A DNA stretch of 32,602 nucleotides from NCBI GenBank assembly GCA_002320485.1, contig DCKW01000007.1:1-32602 (forward strand), written 5' to 3'. The notes beneath the pieces were generated by a model that saw only the letters and a program-made list of their open reading frames with translations, was not told the DNA's origin and did no database searches. This DNA comes from Micavibrio sp. UBA1664 (GTDB lineage Bacteria; Pseudomonadota; Alphaproteobacteria; Micavibrionales; UBA1664). Made by a program: the position numbers and the translations under genes. This document shows, piece after piece, positions 17,112 to 25,769 of the stretch; position 1 is the stretch's first letter; each line of letters opens with the position of its first letter.

Positions 17112-18293
17112 TTAAGTTGTAGATTTAGACATTTCTCGAGTAAAATTCATAATTTGCATTTCAGAATTACCACCCTGATTGTCGTGGTTTCCTATAAAAC
17201 CAGTTGGTACATTTCCAAATGCTGCCTTAGACGCTTCTATTAATACTGTGTCTTTTGCACTTTGATCGATTGCAGAAGTATAAAATGTTTCTAAGGTTTT
17301 CATACTAACTTCACGATGTCTATTAATGGTTCTCTGATGCATTAATGCTCTAGTAACTTTTCCACACCAAATTGTCATACCAATTAAAACTGCAATAAAA
17401 GCAGTTTTTGGTAAAGCTAATTGCCAAGGATAATTATTTATAGCGGGCTTGTCAAAAATGGTTGCCGTACTAAAAGTTTGTTCATTTATTACTATGGTTG
17501 TGAAAGAAAGACCGCCAAAACCGCTAGCAAAATAAGCACAAACTAACAACGTAATAAAAGCCATAAATGAAGTAACCGCAATCCATATTTTTACAGAATT
17601 ATTTAAACGGATTACCTCATCGCCGTAATAGTGTTCAAAATTATCTGATATTTTTTTTACTATTCCACTTCTATATTCTTCCGCTAAATCTTTTAGAACT
17701 TGTAAATTTTTTTCAGTTGCTTCATCAATGTATTCTTTATTTGCCTTAATCTGAGAATCGTTTTTATTCTTTAATTGAGTTGATAATACTTCTATTTGAT
17801 TCTGGGTTTTTATAAGTAGATCAAGACTTTCTTTTGCTTGTTTTTTTATATCTTCATCCAAATGAGAGACATTATCTAATGCAACATGATATTGCTTATC
17901 TACTTCTTGAATTAATTTTGTTTTGCCGTTAGAAAAATCAATCAAATAGGGTATATATGAAGCAATAGTTTGATGAAATTGTTTCCAGTTTTTCTTCACA
18001 TCATTGATATGATTGTTAACATATTTGTTTCCATGCTCTGAAATTTTAAAATTTTTAATTCTATTTAGTGCGCCTATTAATTCTCCTAATGAATTATTAG
18101 CATCGTTCACAACATTATCGGGTAAATACTCTAAAGGTAATTTTTTTAGAAGCTTAGTATGCTTAAAAAGGAATTTTAAAGTATCCTCTATTTCATTGAA
18201 GTTAATAGGTCCCCATTCTGCTCTATTTAATAAATCCTCTTTTCTCAAAGCATTTATTTGATCAATGTATTTTTCTAAAATTTCAATGTTCAT
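17112..18293 (-). CDS. AT-rich hypothetical membrane protein with coiled coil and two TM helices
   Basis: A 393-residue protein of unknown function. Residues 1-230 are charged and helical, with a likely coiled coil at about 125-215. Two membrane helices follow, about 235-257 (VKIWIAVTSFMAFITLLVCA) and 292-312 (LPKTAFIAVLIGMTIWCG). The C-terminal tail carries HREVSMKTLETFYTSAIDQS, then AKDTVLIEASKAAFGNVPTG. The predicted topology puts both ends in the cytoplasm. Two 60-base lines I counted inside the gene are about 25-28% GC, far below the flanking uvrB and luxR-type genes, suggesting recent transfer. A strong AGAGGGG precedes the ATG. The architecture is compatible with a defence or stress membrane effector, but that is speculation. 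Confidence 0.8.
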   Translation of the reverse strand: MNIEILEKYIDQINALRKEDLLNRAEWGPINFNEIEDTLKFLFKHTKLLKKLPLEYLPDNVVNDANNSLGELIGALNRIKNFKISEHGNKYVNNHINDVKKNWKQFHQTIASYIPYLIDFSNGKTKLIQEVDKQYHVALDNVSHLDEDIKKQAKESLDLLIKTQNQIEVLSTQLKNKNDSQIKANKEYIDEATEKNLQVLKDLAEEYRSGIVKKISDNFEHYYGDEVIRLNNSVKIWIAVTSFMAFITLLVCAYFASGFGGLSFTTIVINEQTFSTATIFDKPAINNYPWQLALPKTAFIAVLIGMTIWCGKVTRALMHQRTINRHREVSMKTLETFYTSAIDQSAKDTVLIEASKAAFGNVPTGFIGNHDNQGGNSEMQIMNFTREMSKSTT

Positions 18294-18331
18294 ACTTTCC
18301 CCTCTTTAAGCGAGTTTTTAAATTGTTATAA

Positions 18332-18349
18332 TTTCCCCAAATGGGCAAA
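18332..18349. promoter_or_regulatory. Imperfect palindrome upstream of the AT-rich gene
   Basis: An 18-bp near-palindrome with 8-base arms (TTTCCCCA and TGGGCAAA, one mismatch) around a 2-base centre. It is 39 bases upstream of the ATG at 18293, beside a TATAAC-like box on the minus strand. It could be an operator for this gene. Confidence 0.3.
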
Positions 18350-18428
18350 GTAATTATTGGGATTTTAAGCAATCCATGATTCTACTTTAAGAAGGTGGAG
18401 GTTAGGAATCCAACACTTATTAGATTCT

Positions 18429-18505
18429 ATCCACAGGGTGTGGATTAAGTTGTCGCGATGCTCCTTCGCGATAAAAGGTGAGATGATTCCAGCTTTCGCT
18501 GGAAT
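18429..18505. repeat. Cluster of three stem-loops between uvrB and the AT-rich gene
   Basis: Three consecutive hairpins are present: ATCCACA/TGTGGAT (18429-18445, 3-base loop), TCGCGA/TCGCGA (18453-18471, 7-base loop), and ATTCCAGC/GCTGGAAT (18486-18505, TTTC loop) followed by GACA. The last matches in design the hairpin between dnaK and dnaJ at 31818-31837, so it is probably one copy of a dispersed palindromic intergenic repeat. The 241-base gap shows no gene. Confidence 0.7.
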
Positions 18506-18534
18506 GACAAGGGGTGTTGGGGGATAACAAAAAG

Positions 18535-20610
18535 TTAACGCCCCAAACCCAAATCCTGCTGTTCCAGTTTTTTGATCTGGTCGCGGATGCGCGCGGCGTC
18601 CTCGAATTCGAGGTTGGCGGCGGCGTCCTGCATGTCCTTTTGCAAACGCTTAATGGTTTTGGCGAAATCCTCGGGCTTGATCATTTCATGCTTGCCGCCT
18701 TTGCCCTTGATTTTAACGTCTGACGGCTCCTCATCCTTGACCATTTGCGCGGCAATCGCCTTTTTGACGGAGGCGGGGGTGATGCCATGCTCGGCATTAT
18801 AGGTCTGCTGTTTCTCACGGCGGCGGGCGGTTTCGTCCATCGCCGCCTTCATGCTGTCGGTCGTTTTATCGGCATACAGGATGGCGCGACCTTCGACATT
18901 TCTCGCGGCACGACCAATGGTTTGAATCAACGAACGGCGGGCGCGTAAGAACCCCTCCTTATCTGCATCCAAAACGGCAACGAGGCCAACCTCGGGAATA
19001 TCAAGACCTTCCCGTAACAGGTTGATTCCGATCAATATATCATATTCACCCAGACGCAGATCGCGGATAATCTCAATGCGTTCCAGCGTGTCAATGTCGG
19101 AGTGGAGGTAGCGGACCTTCATGCCGGCCTCGACCATATAATCGGTCAGGGATTCCGCCATTTTCTTGGTCAGCGTGGTGATCAGCACGCGCATGCCCTT
19201 GGCCACAACTTTGGTGCATTCATCCATGACATCATCCACCTGATGCGCGGTCGGGCGCACCTCGACCGGCGGGTCGATCAACCCTGTCGGGCGGACAACC
19301 TGCTCGACAAATTTGCCTTCGGTGCGCTCCAGCTCCCAATCACCGGGCGTGGCGGAGACATAGATCGTTTGCGGGCGGATGGCGTTCCATTCCTCAAATT
19401 TTAACGGGCGGTTATCCTTTGCCGCGGGCAGGCGAAAACCATATTCCACCAGCGTTTGTTTGCGCGCGCGGTCGCCGTTGAACATGCCGCCGATTTGCGG
19501 AACCATCACGTGGCTTTCATCCAGGAACATGATCGCATTATCGGGCAGATATTCAATCAGTGTCGGCGGCGGTTGCCCGGGGGCGCGGCCCGTCAGATAG
19601 CGGGAGTAATTTTCAATCCCCTGACATATACCCGTCGCGGCCAGCATTTCAAGGTCGAATGTCGTGCGCTGGTTAATACGCTGCGCCTCCAGTAATTGTT
19701 TATTGTTTTCAAAGAATTCTATTTGACTCTTCAAATCCTCTTTGATCTGCCCCATGGCCTGAGCTATGGTCGGCCCCGGCGTGATATAGTGGGAGTTCGC
19801 ATAAATGCGCACCCCATCCATCGTATCAATTTTCTGACCTGTCAGAGGGTCAAATTCCGTAATGGATTCAAGCTCATCCCCAAATAGGCTAAAGCGCCAT
19901 GCGCGGTCTTCCATGTGCGAAGGGAATAATTCTACGGTATCGCCGCGCACGCGAAACGTTCCGCGTTCGAATGCCATATCGTTTCGTTTATATTGCAGGA
20001 AAACAAGATGTTGTAGCAAATCCTGACGGTCGATTGTCATCCCCGTTTTCAGGTCGAACGTCATCGCCGCGTAATCTTCCTTCGATCCGATACCGTAGAT
20101 GGAGGAGACAGAGGCAACGATAATCACGTCATCACGCTCAAATAATGCCCGTGTGGCGGCGTGGCGCATACGGTCAATCTGTTCGTTGATATCGCTTTCC
20201 TTTTCGATGAAAGTGTCGGAGCGGGGAACGTAGGCCTCGGGCTGATAATAGTCATAGTAGGACACGAAATATTCAACCGCGTTATCTGGAAAGAAAGATT
20301 TAAATTCCTGATATAATTGCGCCGCCAAAGTTTTGTTCGGCGCCATGATAATGGCAGGGCGCTGCGTTGCCTGAATAACTTGCGCCATTGTGAAGGTTTT
20401 TCCCGAGCCTGTGACACCCAGCAAGACCTGATCCGCCTCGCCATTGTTTAATCCTTCGACAAGCGCCTTGATAGCCTTTGGTTGATCGCCGGCGGGGGTA
20501 TAATCCGTGGCGATTTTAAAAGGCGGGGATTTTTCCATCGGCTTTTGTGCCGCCTCAGCACGCTCCAGTCCGATCGCATTGGCGAGTGATAATTCCTGAA
20601 TATTCGACAT
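18535..20610 (-). CDS. uvrB: UvrABC system protein B (excinuclease subunit B)
   Basis: The ATP-dependent damage-verification subunit of nucleotide excision repair, which receives DNA from UvrA and recruits UvrC. Of its 691 residues, the first ~28 are an extension before the usual FKIATDYTPAGDQP start. Walker A is GVTGSGKT (65-72). The beta-hairpin region is YYDYYQPEAYVPRSDTF. The DEAD-like box is MFLDESHVM, motif VI is QTIGRAARNVEG, and a C-terminal UVR motif (about 648-683) ends in LEFEDAARIRDQIKKLEQ. No ribosome site precedes the ATG at 20610; an ATG at 20538 (MEKSPPFKI) is an alternative start. It is divergent from a ZIP-like gene. Confidence 0.97.
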   Translation of the reverse strand: MSNIQELSLANAIGLERAEAAQKPMEKSPPFKIATDYTPAGDQPKAIKALVEGLNNGEADQVLLGVTGSGKTFTMAQVIQATQRPAIIMAPNKTLAAQLYQEFKSFFPDNAVEYFVSYYDYYQPEAYVPRSDTFIEKESDINEQIDRMRHAATRALFERDDVIIVASVSSIYGIGSKEDYAAMTFDLKTGMTIDRQDLLQHLVFLQYKRNDMAFERGTFRVRGDTVELFPSHMEDRAWRFSLFGDELESITEFDPLTGQKIDTMDGVRIYANSHYITPGPTIAQAMGQIKEDLKSQIEFFENNKQLLEAQRINQRTTFDLEMLAATGICQGIENYSRYLTGRAPGQPPPTLIEYLPDNAIMFLDESHVMVPQIGGMFNGDRARKQTLVEYGFRLPAAKDNRPLKFEEWNAIRPQTIYVSATPGDWELERTEGKFVEQVVRPTGLIDPPVEVRPTAHQVDDVMDECTKVVAKGMRVLITTLTKKMAESLTDYMVEAGMKVRYLHSDIDTLERIEIIRDLRLGEYDILIGINLLREGLDIPEVGLVAVLDADKEGFLRARRSLIQTIGRAARNVEGRAILYADKTTDSMKAAMDETARRREKQQTYNAEHGITPASVKKAIAAQMVKDEEPSDVKIKGKGGKHEMIKPEDFAKTIKRLQKDMQDAAANLEFEDAARIRDQIKKLEQQDLGLGR

Positions 20611-20710
20611 GCTAAATGAGATAGATGATTGAAATAAAAATGCAATCTCTGCTTCATTGTTTTTATGGATTAAGGGCGAACTTTTAGTGCTCCGTTATCG
20701 TTGTCATCGC

Positions 20711-21403
20711 ATGACAATGGTAATTGTAATCTTGGTCGTATCCGCCGCCCTTATTGCAGGGGCATTATGGGGAATGTACGGTAAGCTTCCCGCTCAAGTT
20801 AATGGATTCATGATTGCTTTGGCCGGCGGGGCGCTTATTCAATCGCTGATGGAGGAAATGATTACGCCTGCCAGTTTGAATTTGTCCCTTTATACAATCG
20901 TTCTTTTTGTATTATGCGGCGCGGGAGTATTTACCGCACTGGATTACTGGATTGATGAAAAATGGGGCGACAATAGCGGCGGTGGATTGCTGGCCGCGAT
21001 AACGCTTGACGGCGTTCCTGAAAATCTTGCACTTGGTGTTGCACTGATCGGTGCAGGCCCCGCGGAGGTGGCGGCTTTAGCAGGGGCTATCTTCCTGTCC
21101 AATTTACCGGAAGCCGCAGGCGGGGCAAAAAATATGGTGAATGATGGCCATAACAAAAAGAAGGTCTTAAGCCTGTGGATAGCCACGGCTGGTTTATTGT
21201 CATTATCGGCAATCGTCGGAAATCTGGCCTTATCTGACGTTCCTTTACATTATCTTGATATGATTAAGTGTTTTGCCGCGGGTGCAGTGGTGGCCAGCCT
21301 AGCAACAGAAGTTTTCCCTCAATCCTTTAAACAAGACCATCATTTATCGGGAATTGCCGTTGCCATCGGTTTATGTGTTGCCTATGCGCTCGGTCAACTT
21401 TAA
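20711..21403 (+). CDS. ZIP-like metal transporter family membrane protein
   Basis: About 230 residues from the ATG at 20711, with seven to eight hydrophobic segments and little else. The two glutamate motifs DGVPENLALGVAL and FLSNLPEAAGGA correspond in place to the HNxPEG and HxxPE segments of ZIP (zinc/iron permease) helices IV and V. However, the histidines of classical ZIP proteins are replaced by aspartate and asparagine. I infer an inner-membrane divalent-metal or related cation carrier. The frame is open upstream to a TTG at 20657 and a GTG at 20687 with AGGG before it, so the start is uncertain. I prefer 20711, where the first membrane helix begins. Confidence 0.72.
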   Translation: MTMVIVILVVSAALIAGALWGMYGKLPAQVNGFMIALAGGALIQSLMEEMITPASLNLSLYTIVLFVLCGAGVFTALDYWIDEKWGDNSGGGLLAAITLDGVPENLALGVALIGAGPAEVAALAGAIFLSNLPEAAGGAKNMVNDGHNKKKVLSLWIATAGLLSLSAIVGNLALSDVPLHYLDMIKCFAAGAVVASLATEVFPQSFKQDHHLSGIAVAIGLCVAYALGQL

Positions 21404-21414
21404 TATCCTTTTTC

Positions 21415-22071
21415 ATGAAAGATTATTTACAAAGCCGCAGATCGACGAAGATCAAACATATGACCGCCCCCGGGCCAAACGCCGATGAATTAAAAGAGAT
21501 ATTGCAAATTGCCGCGCGTGTGCCCGACCACGGTAAACTGTCCCCGTTTTATTTTATTGTATTTCAAGGTACGGAGCGTGCGACCTTTGGCAAGCATTTG
21601 CGCCATTTATGGGCGCAGGATTATGCTGATGCCACGCAGGAACAGTTAACCCATGAAGAAAACAGATTTATGCGTGCGCCTGTAGTTGTAGCGGTGGTAT
21701 CCCGCATCCGTGAATCTAAAATTCCGGTATGGGAGCAACTCATGTGTGCCGGCGCCTGTTGCTATAACTTATGTCTTGCTGCGAATGCCTGTGGTTACGG
21801 TACAAACTGGCTTAGTGAATGGTATAGTTTTGACGAGCGGGTACATGATATTCTGGGCTTGGAAAAGGGCCGCGATAATATTGCCGGATTTATTTATATA
21901 GGAACGGCCACCGAGGTTCAGGATGATCGTGAGCGTCCTGATTTAAATGACATAACAAATTTATGGACTTCCGGTCAAATGCCAGATAAAAAAGGAAATA
22001 ATTATAATAAAGATGGGGCAGGGATACCGCATAATGGGTTTACAATTATACAATCCGAGGAAACAAAGTGA
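21415..22071 (+). CDS. Nitroreductase family protein (YdjA-like)
   Basis: About 218 residues from ATG 21415. The frame is open to 21373, but the homologous region begins at MKDYLQSRRSTKIKHMTAPG. The pattern ILQIAARVPDHGKLSPFYF, then VWEQLMCAGACCYNLCLAAN and YGTNWLSEWYSF followed by IAGFIYIGT, is typical of small FMN-dependent nitroreductases of the YdjA group, which use NAD(P)H as dimers. R8, S9 and H30-region residues would contact FMN. The physiological substrate is unknown. The start is 11 bases after the ZIP-like stop and the next small gene begins five bases after its stop. Confidence 0.9.
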   Translation: MKDYLQSRRSTKIKHMTAPGPNADELKEILQIAARVPDHGKLSPFYFIVFQGTERATFGKHLRHLWAQDYADATQEQLTHEENRFMRAPVVVAVVSRIRESKIPVWEQLMCAGACCYNLCLAANACGYGTNWLSEWYSFDERVHDILGLEKGRDNIAGFIYIGTATEVQDDRERPDLNDITNLWTSGQMPDKKGNNYNKDGAGIPHNGFTIIQSEETK

Positions 22072-22075
22072 CGAC

Positions 22076-22324
22076 ATGACATATCTTGCTGTAACCATGC
22101 GGCAGGATATAATAAATTCAACCCATGCAATTGGTAAATCGATTGCCTATGCCAGTGCTGCTTTTGCGATATGCAATACAATTGCCGCACCGATTGCAGT
22201 TGTAGTGGCAGGCACGGCCAGCACCGCCTATACAACGCTGCTTTCAACTTATGAGAAAGCTACTCGGAATACCTTGGAAACCGGACAGTTAAAAATGATA
22301 AAGGCGAAACGTCCGCATATTTAA
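22076..22324 (+). CDS. Small hypothetical protein, alanine-rich hydrophobic centre
   Basis: About 82 residues from ATG 22076. The frame extends upstream to 22013 but would then overlap the nitroreductase by 59 bases. GAGGAAAC, some 12 bases upstream, may be the ribosome site. Residues about 24-50 (AYASAAFAICNTIAAPIAVV) could form one membrane helix, followed by a basic tail. I do not recognise it. It probably belongs to the same transcript as the nitroreductase. Confidence 0.5.
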   Translation: MTYLAVTMRQDIINSTHAIGKSIAYASAAFAICNTIAAPIAVVVAGTASTAYTTLLSTYEKATRNTLETGQLKMIKAKRPHI

Positions 22325-22389
22325 ATTTGCACATAAGCAGTAAAAACTGTAAATTAAACTATTATATTCATATTATGGGAAATTTATTA

Positions 22390-22944
22390 ATGTCTAATGA
22401 AATGCCTTCAGGTCCTGCAAAAGTTATCTTCACCCTTTCCAAGCAATGGCATACACGTAAATTCGCAGATAAGATGAATTCACTTTTGGGAAGGGTTTCA
22501 TTAACAAATAATCCGCGTAATCTAGCGGATGATTTATCCTCGCGACTTGAAGCCTCCTATGGAATGGACCAAACATCTTCGCGCCAGTCCGCAGATGGAA
22601 AAGCTGCGAGTTTTAATGAAGTTTTAAACAGTATGACGAGGGCTGTCATTGAAGTCGGCGATCAAAGTATAAGTGACCGTACCAACCCTTTCAAAGAAAG
22701 TCATCAGGAGAATATCAAAGCTTTACAGGATGCCTTGATTGAAACATTAGAAACGTGGCATAAAATGCCTGCCGAGGTTCAGGCCCAGATTGACAAGGCG
22801 GGTGTTCCCGTTGTTGGAATTACTGTAACACCCGATAGTCTCGACAGGGCTTTCCGTAATATTTCCGGAAAAAAAAGCGTTTATACATTTATTGCCGATC
22901 TTGCACCGTCAACTCCCTCTAAACCATCTTTTACAAGAAACTAA
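22390..22944 (+). CDS. Hypothetical protein
   Basis: About 184 residues from ATG 22390, chosen because GGGAA lies about ten bases upstream; ATG 22375 and a TTG at 22327 are in frame. It is soluble-looking and mostly helical, with a basic N-terminal part (LSKQWHTRKFADKMNSLLG) and an acidic middle. No known motif is seen. Its stop overlaps that of the convergent radC gene by four bases. Confidence 0.6.
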   Translation: MSNEMPSGPAKVIFTLSKQWHTRKFADKMNSLLGRVSLTNNPRNLADDLSSRLEASYGMDQTSSRQSADGKAASFNEVLNSMTRAVIEVGDQSISDRTNPFKESHQENIKALQDALIETLETWHKMPAEVQAQIDKAGVPVVGITVTPDSLDRAFRNISGKKSVYTFIADLAPSTPSKPSFTRN

Positions 22945-23627
22945 ATTATCAATCCCATTGATTTGAGGCTGGTGTGGCCTGTACGGCTGATAATCAAATG
23001 ATCGTGCAATTCGATATTGAGCGGTTTTGCCGCATTATAAATATGGTTGGTGATATCAATATCAGGCTGGGACGGGGTGGGGTCACCACTAGGATGATTA
23101 TGCACTAAAATCAGGGCGGTTGCGCCGATATTCATTGCTTTTTTCAAAATTTCCCGTGTGTAGACATTGGCACCGTCGATTGTGCCCCTGGCGTGAATTT
23201 CATCCTCGATCAGATGGTTTTTACGGTTGAGATACAGTACACGAAATCGTTCAATATCATCTTCTGCCATGGCAGCGTGGCAATATTCCACCAAGCGATC
23301 CCAGTTCGTTAAAGCAGGCCTGTTCATCAATTCCTGTTTCATCGCACGGATATGGAGGGCGTGGACAGTTTTTAAAAATATAGCCGTATTTTCCGATATT
23401 CCCTTCACAGTGCATAACTCATTGGGTTTTGCCATGAACATTTTATGCAGAGAGCCAAAGGTCGCAATCAAATCTTTGGCAAGCGGTTTGACATCCTTGC
23501 GAGGGATAGCAGTAAATAACAGCATTTCCAACAATTCGTAATCAGCCAAGGCCGTGTCTCCGCCCTCGGTAAATCGCTGACGAAGGCGGTCACGATGTCC
23601 TAAATGGTGAGGGCTTTCAGTCACCAT
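22941..23627 (-). CDS. radC: RadC family JAB/MPN-domain protein
   Basis: About 228 residues from ATG 23627; the frame is open to 23684, but homology starts near HHLGHRDRLRQRF. An N-terminal UPF0758 helical part with a helix-hairpin-helix-like segment is followed by the JAB/MPN metalloprotease-like domain (about 105-228). The JAMM ligands are complete in LVHNHPSGDPTPSQPD together with the upstream glutamate near IEDEIHARG. The historical link to DNA repair is not well supported, and the real function is unclear. The start codon lies inside the 3' end of map (11-base overlap), an order common in proteobacteria. Confidence 0.92.
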   Translation of the reverse strand: MVTESPHHLGHRDRLRQRFTEGGDTALADYELLEMLLFTAIPRKDVKPLAKDLIATFGSLHKMFMAKPNELCTVKGISENTAIFLKTVHALHIRAMKQELMNRPALTNWDRLVEYCHAAMAEDDIERFRVLYLNRKNHLIEDEIHARGTIDGANVYTREILKKAMNIGATALILVHNHPSGDPTPSQPDIDITNHIYNAAKPLNIELHDHLIISRTGHTSLKSMGLII

Positions 23628-24435
23628 TATTATAGGGAGGTTTGGTATAGCCGGCAGGGGAAAGCGTGAAAATTTCAACACCATCGGCAGTTACACCGAT
23701 TGTATGTTCGAACTGCGCTGAAAGTTTGCGATCTCGGGTAACGGCAGTCCAACCGTCACCGAGGATTTTGGCATGGGGTTTGCCCTCGTTAATCATCGGC
23801 TCGATTGTAAAAATCATGCCTTCTTCCAATTCTACACCCGTCCCCGGCCGCCCGAAATGTAACACGCTTGGCGGTTCATGAAACTCAGTGCCGATACCGT
23901 GTCCGCAAAAATCACGCACAACGGAAAAACGTTCTGCTTCAGCTTTCGTCTGGATCAAATGCCCGATATCGCCCAGTGTTACGCCCGGCTTTACAAGATC
24001 TATAGCTTCCATCAGGCAGTCATAAGTAATATCCATAAGGCGTTTCGCCTTGACCGAAGGGTCGCCCACAGCATACATGCGTGATGTATCGCCATACCAC
24101 CCATCGACGATAGCGGTGACATCAATATTCAAAATATCACCGTTTTTCAATTTTTTATCAGGGGCAGGGATGCCATGGCAAATAACATTGTTAATGGAAA
24201 TACAAGTCGCCTTGGGATAGCCTTTGTAATTCAATGGGGCAGGGATGGCGTCATGATCGATTATGAATTGATGCATTAGGGTGTCAAGCTCTTCAGTGCT
24301 TACACCTTCGACAACATGCGGCGTGATAAAATCAAGGGTTTTTGCCGCCAGTTGGCCTGCAACGCGCATCTTGGCAAACCCATCAGCATCGTGCAGGGGA
24401 ATGCCATCCATCGTTCTTTTTAACGTTTGTTTCAT
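23617..24435 (-). CDS. map: Methionine aminopeptidase, type I
   Basis: Removes the initiator methionine from nascent proteins. It has 272 residues, typical of type Ia. The five metal ligands of the pita-bread fold are visible in order: D in ILNIDVTAIVDGW, D in YGDTSRMY, H in FCGHGIGTEFHEPP, E in IFTIEPMI, and E in SAQFEHTIGV. The substrate-pocket histidine is in VICHGIPA. It is the fifth gene of a tight minus-strand series and overlaps radC by 11 bases. Confidence 0.96.
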   Translation of the reverse strand: MKQTLKRTMDGIPLHDADGFAKMRVAGQLAAKTLDFITPHVVEGVSTEELDTLMHQFIIDHDAIPAPLNYKGYPKATCISINNVICHGIPAPDKKLKNGDILNIDVTAIVDGWYGDTSRMYAVGDPSVKAKRLMDITYDCLMEAIDLVKPGVTLGDIGHLIQTKAEAERFSVVRDFCGHGIGTEFHEPPSVLHFGRPGTGVELEEGMIFTIEPMINEGKPHAKILGDGWTAVTRDRKLSAQFEHTIGVTADGVEIFTLSPAGYTKPPYNNGD

Positions 24436-24481
24436 AACAACAAGTTTTAGGTTTAAACGGTGGTGAAGTCAAAAGATATTG

Positions 24482-25690
24482 TTACGCGACGAACGCGCGT
24501 TTGTATCCCAGCGCAGTACGATCAGGGCGATGCCCGGCTTTTACCGTTTGCTCAAACGCATTGACGTGCCCCATAAGACGGCTACGTGTAATCGCGTCGA
24601 CATTCGCGTGCTTGATGGCATTGCGTGTTAGGGCGAGTGAATCCATTTCATTTTCTATACCGGCTTTATGAGCCATAGAATATTCCTTACCGATATTGGT
24701 GTTCATTAATAAAGGGTTGTCTGAGCCAAGACAGACGGGAATATTTTGCTTCATAAAATCTGCAATTGGGTGTTCTTCTGCTACCTCATAATATTGGCGT
24801 AGTTTATTGTCCACGGTGATACGCCTTGATCCGTCAGAGGCAGTCAAAACCTCGCCACTGCGTAATTTGCGGGTTTCACGTGGAAGGCCGATCCTTTTAT
24901 TCGCGGAAATGCACATTTCCATACAGATTTCGCGGTCGGCAAATTCCCTCATTAAATCGGTGGACATATGGATCAGGACCCCATGCCCCACACGCAGGCG
25001 GCGTGAATCATTCGGGCTGATATCCCACGCCTCTCTCGGAACAGAAGTCAGAAAATCTACGGCATTTTGCAAATTCTGCTCAGCCACATGCGGTGTCAGG
25101 CCCAGACCGGCATCCCACGCCATATTAAGGGCGCGCGTATAATCGGCAAAGCTGTCCACGCCCTCATCACCGACAAGGCCGAAGCCTGTAATAAACGGAT
25201 TGTTTAATTTTTGAAGTGCGACAACCGCCTTTTCAGCTTTTTCCGCGCCAAAGTTACGCAAGGATGTTACAACGATGCGAGACTCAATTCCTGTATTTTC
25301 ACGTGCCGCCTCGATACCGGCCTGTACGGCCTCCATCTGACGCGTAAACTCGTCCCCTTCACGGAAAGAGTTTGATATTTCGGCATAGATTGCGCCTTCA
25401 CGGGCAATACGCTCCAGATAATTTTGAACGGTGCTGGCCAGTTCTCCATAAGTGCTGGTCATGCCGCGGCACGCCTCGTAAGTATTGTGGAATTCAGTCA
25501 GGTTTTTGTAATAGCGCTTTTCGCGTTTCACCAGGAAATCCATTTCAAGTGGTGTTCTGCGGCTTTTAACGCGACGCCCGAACATGTCATTTGAAAGGGC
25601 AAGTGAGATATGCACATGCATTTCCGCCTTGGGAAGGGTGTAGTCAACTCTCGGTCTTTTGGCTTCGTCCTCAAACACTTCTTTTATCAT
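24482..25690 (-). CDS. Adenosine deaminase-like amidohydrolase, atypical active site
   Basis: A 402-residue metal-dependent deaminase of the adenosine/AMP deaminase superfamily. It has PKAEMHVHIS (zinc ligands H25, H27), GFGLVGDEG, PHVAEQ (H201, E204) in place of the usual HAGE, RVGHGV (H236), and LGSDNPLLM (D324, N325) where classical enzymes have DDP. There is also an extra ~30-residue segment between ISANKRIG (262-268) and EHPIADFM. The zinc ligands and general acid/base glutamate are kept, so hydrolytic deamination is likely, but adenosine may not be the substrate. The ATG is preceded by GGGA. Neighbours are an unknown gene, guaB and map on the same strand. Confidence 0.85.
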   Translation of the reverse strand: MIKEVFEDEAKRPRVDYTLPKAEMHVHISLALSNDMFGRRVKSRRTPLEMDFLVKREKRYYKNLTEFHNTYEACRGMTSTYGELASTVQNYLERIAREGAIYAEISNSFREGDEFTRQMEAVQAGIEAARENTGIESRIVVTSLRNFGAEKAEKAVVALQKLNNPFITGFGLVGDEGVDSFADYTRALNMAWDAGLGLTPHVAEQNLQNAVDFLTSVPREAWDISPNDSRRLRVGHGVLIHMSTDLMREFADREICMEMCISANKRIGLPRETRKLRSGEVLTASDGSRRITVDNKLRQYYEVAEEHPIADFMKQNIPVCLGSDNPLLMNTNIGKEYSMAHKAGIENEMDSLALTRNAIKHANVDAITRSRLMGHVNAFEQTVKAGHRPDRTALGYKRAFVA

Positions 25691-25769
25691 TTCCCATTGT
25701 CCCTGCTTTATTATTTTTTATGTCATGGTTATAAAACATGGGGTTGTCATAAAGCAATTATTTTCCGAA

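Noticed and set aside
18294..18534. Insertion-sequence ends or attachment site beside the AT-rich gene
   Set aside because: No transposase, no paired terminal inverted repeats around the gene and no direct target duplication was found by eye.
20611..20710. Alphaproteobacterial SOS box (GAAC-N7-GAAC type) near uvrB
   Set aside because: GAAC at 20679 is followed at the right distance by GCTC, not GAAC or GTTC; the match is insufficient.
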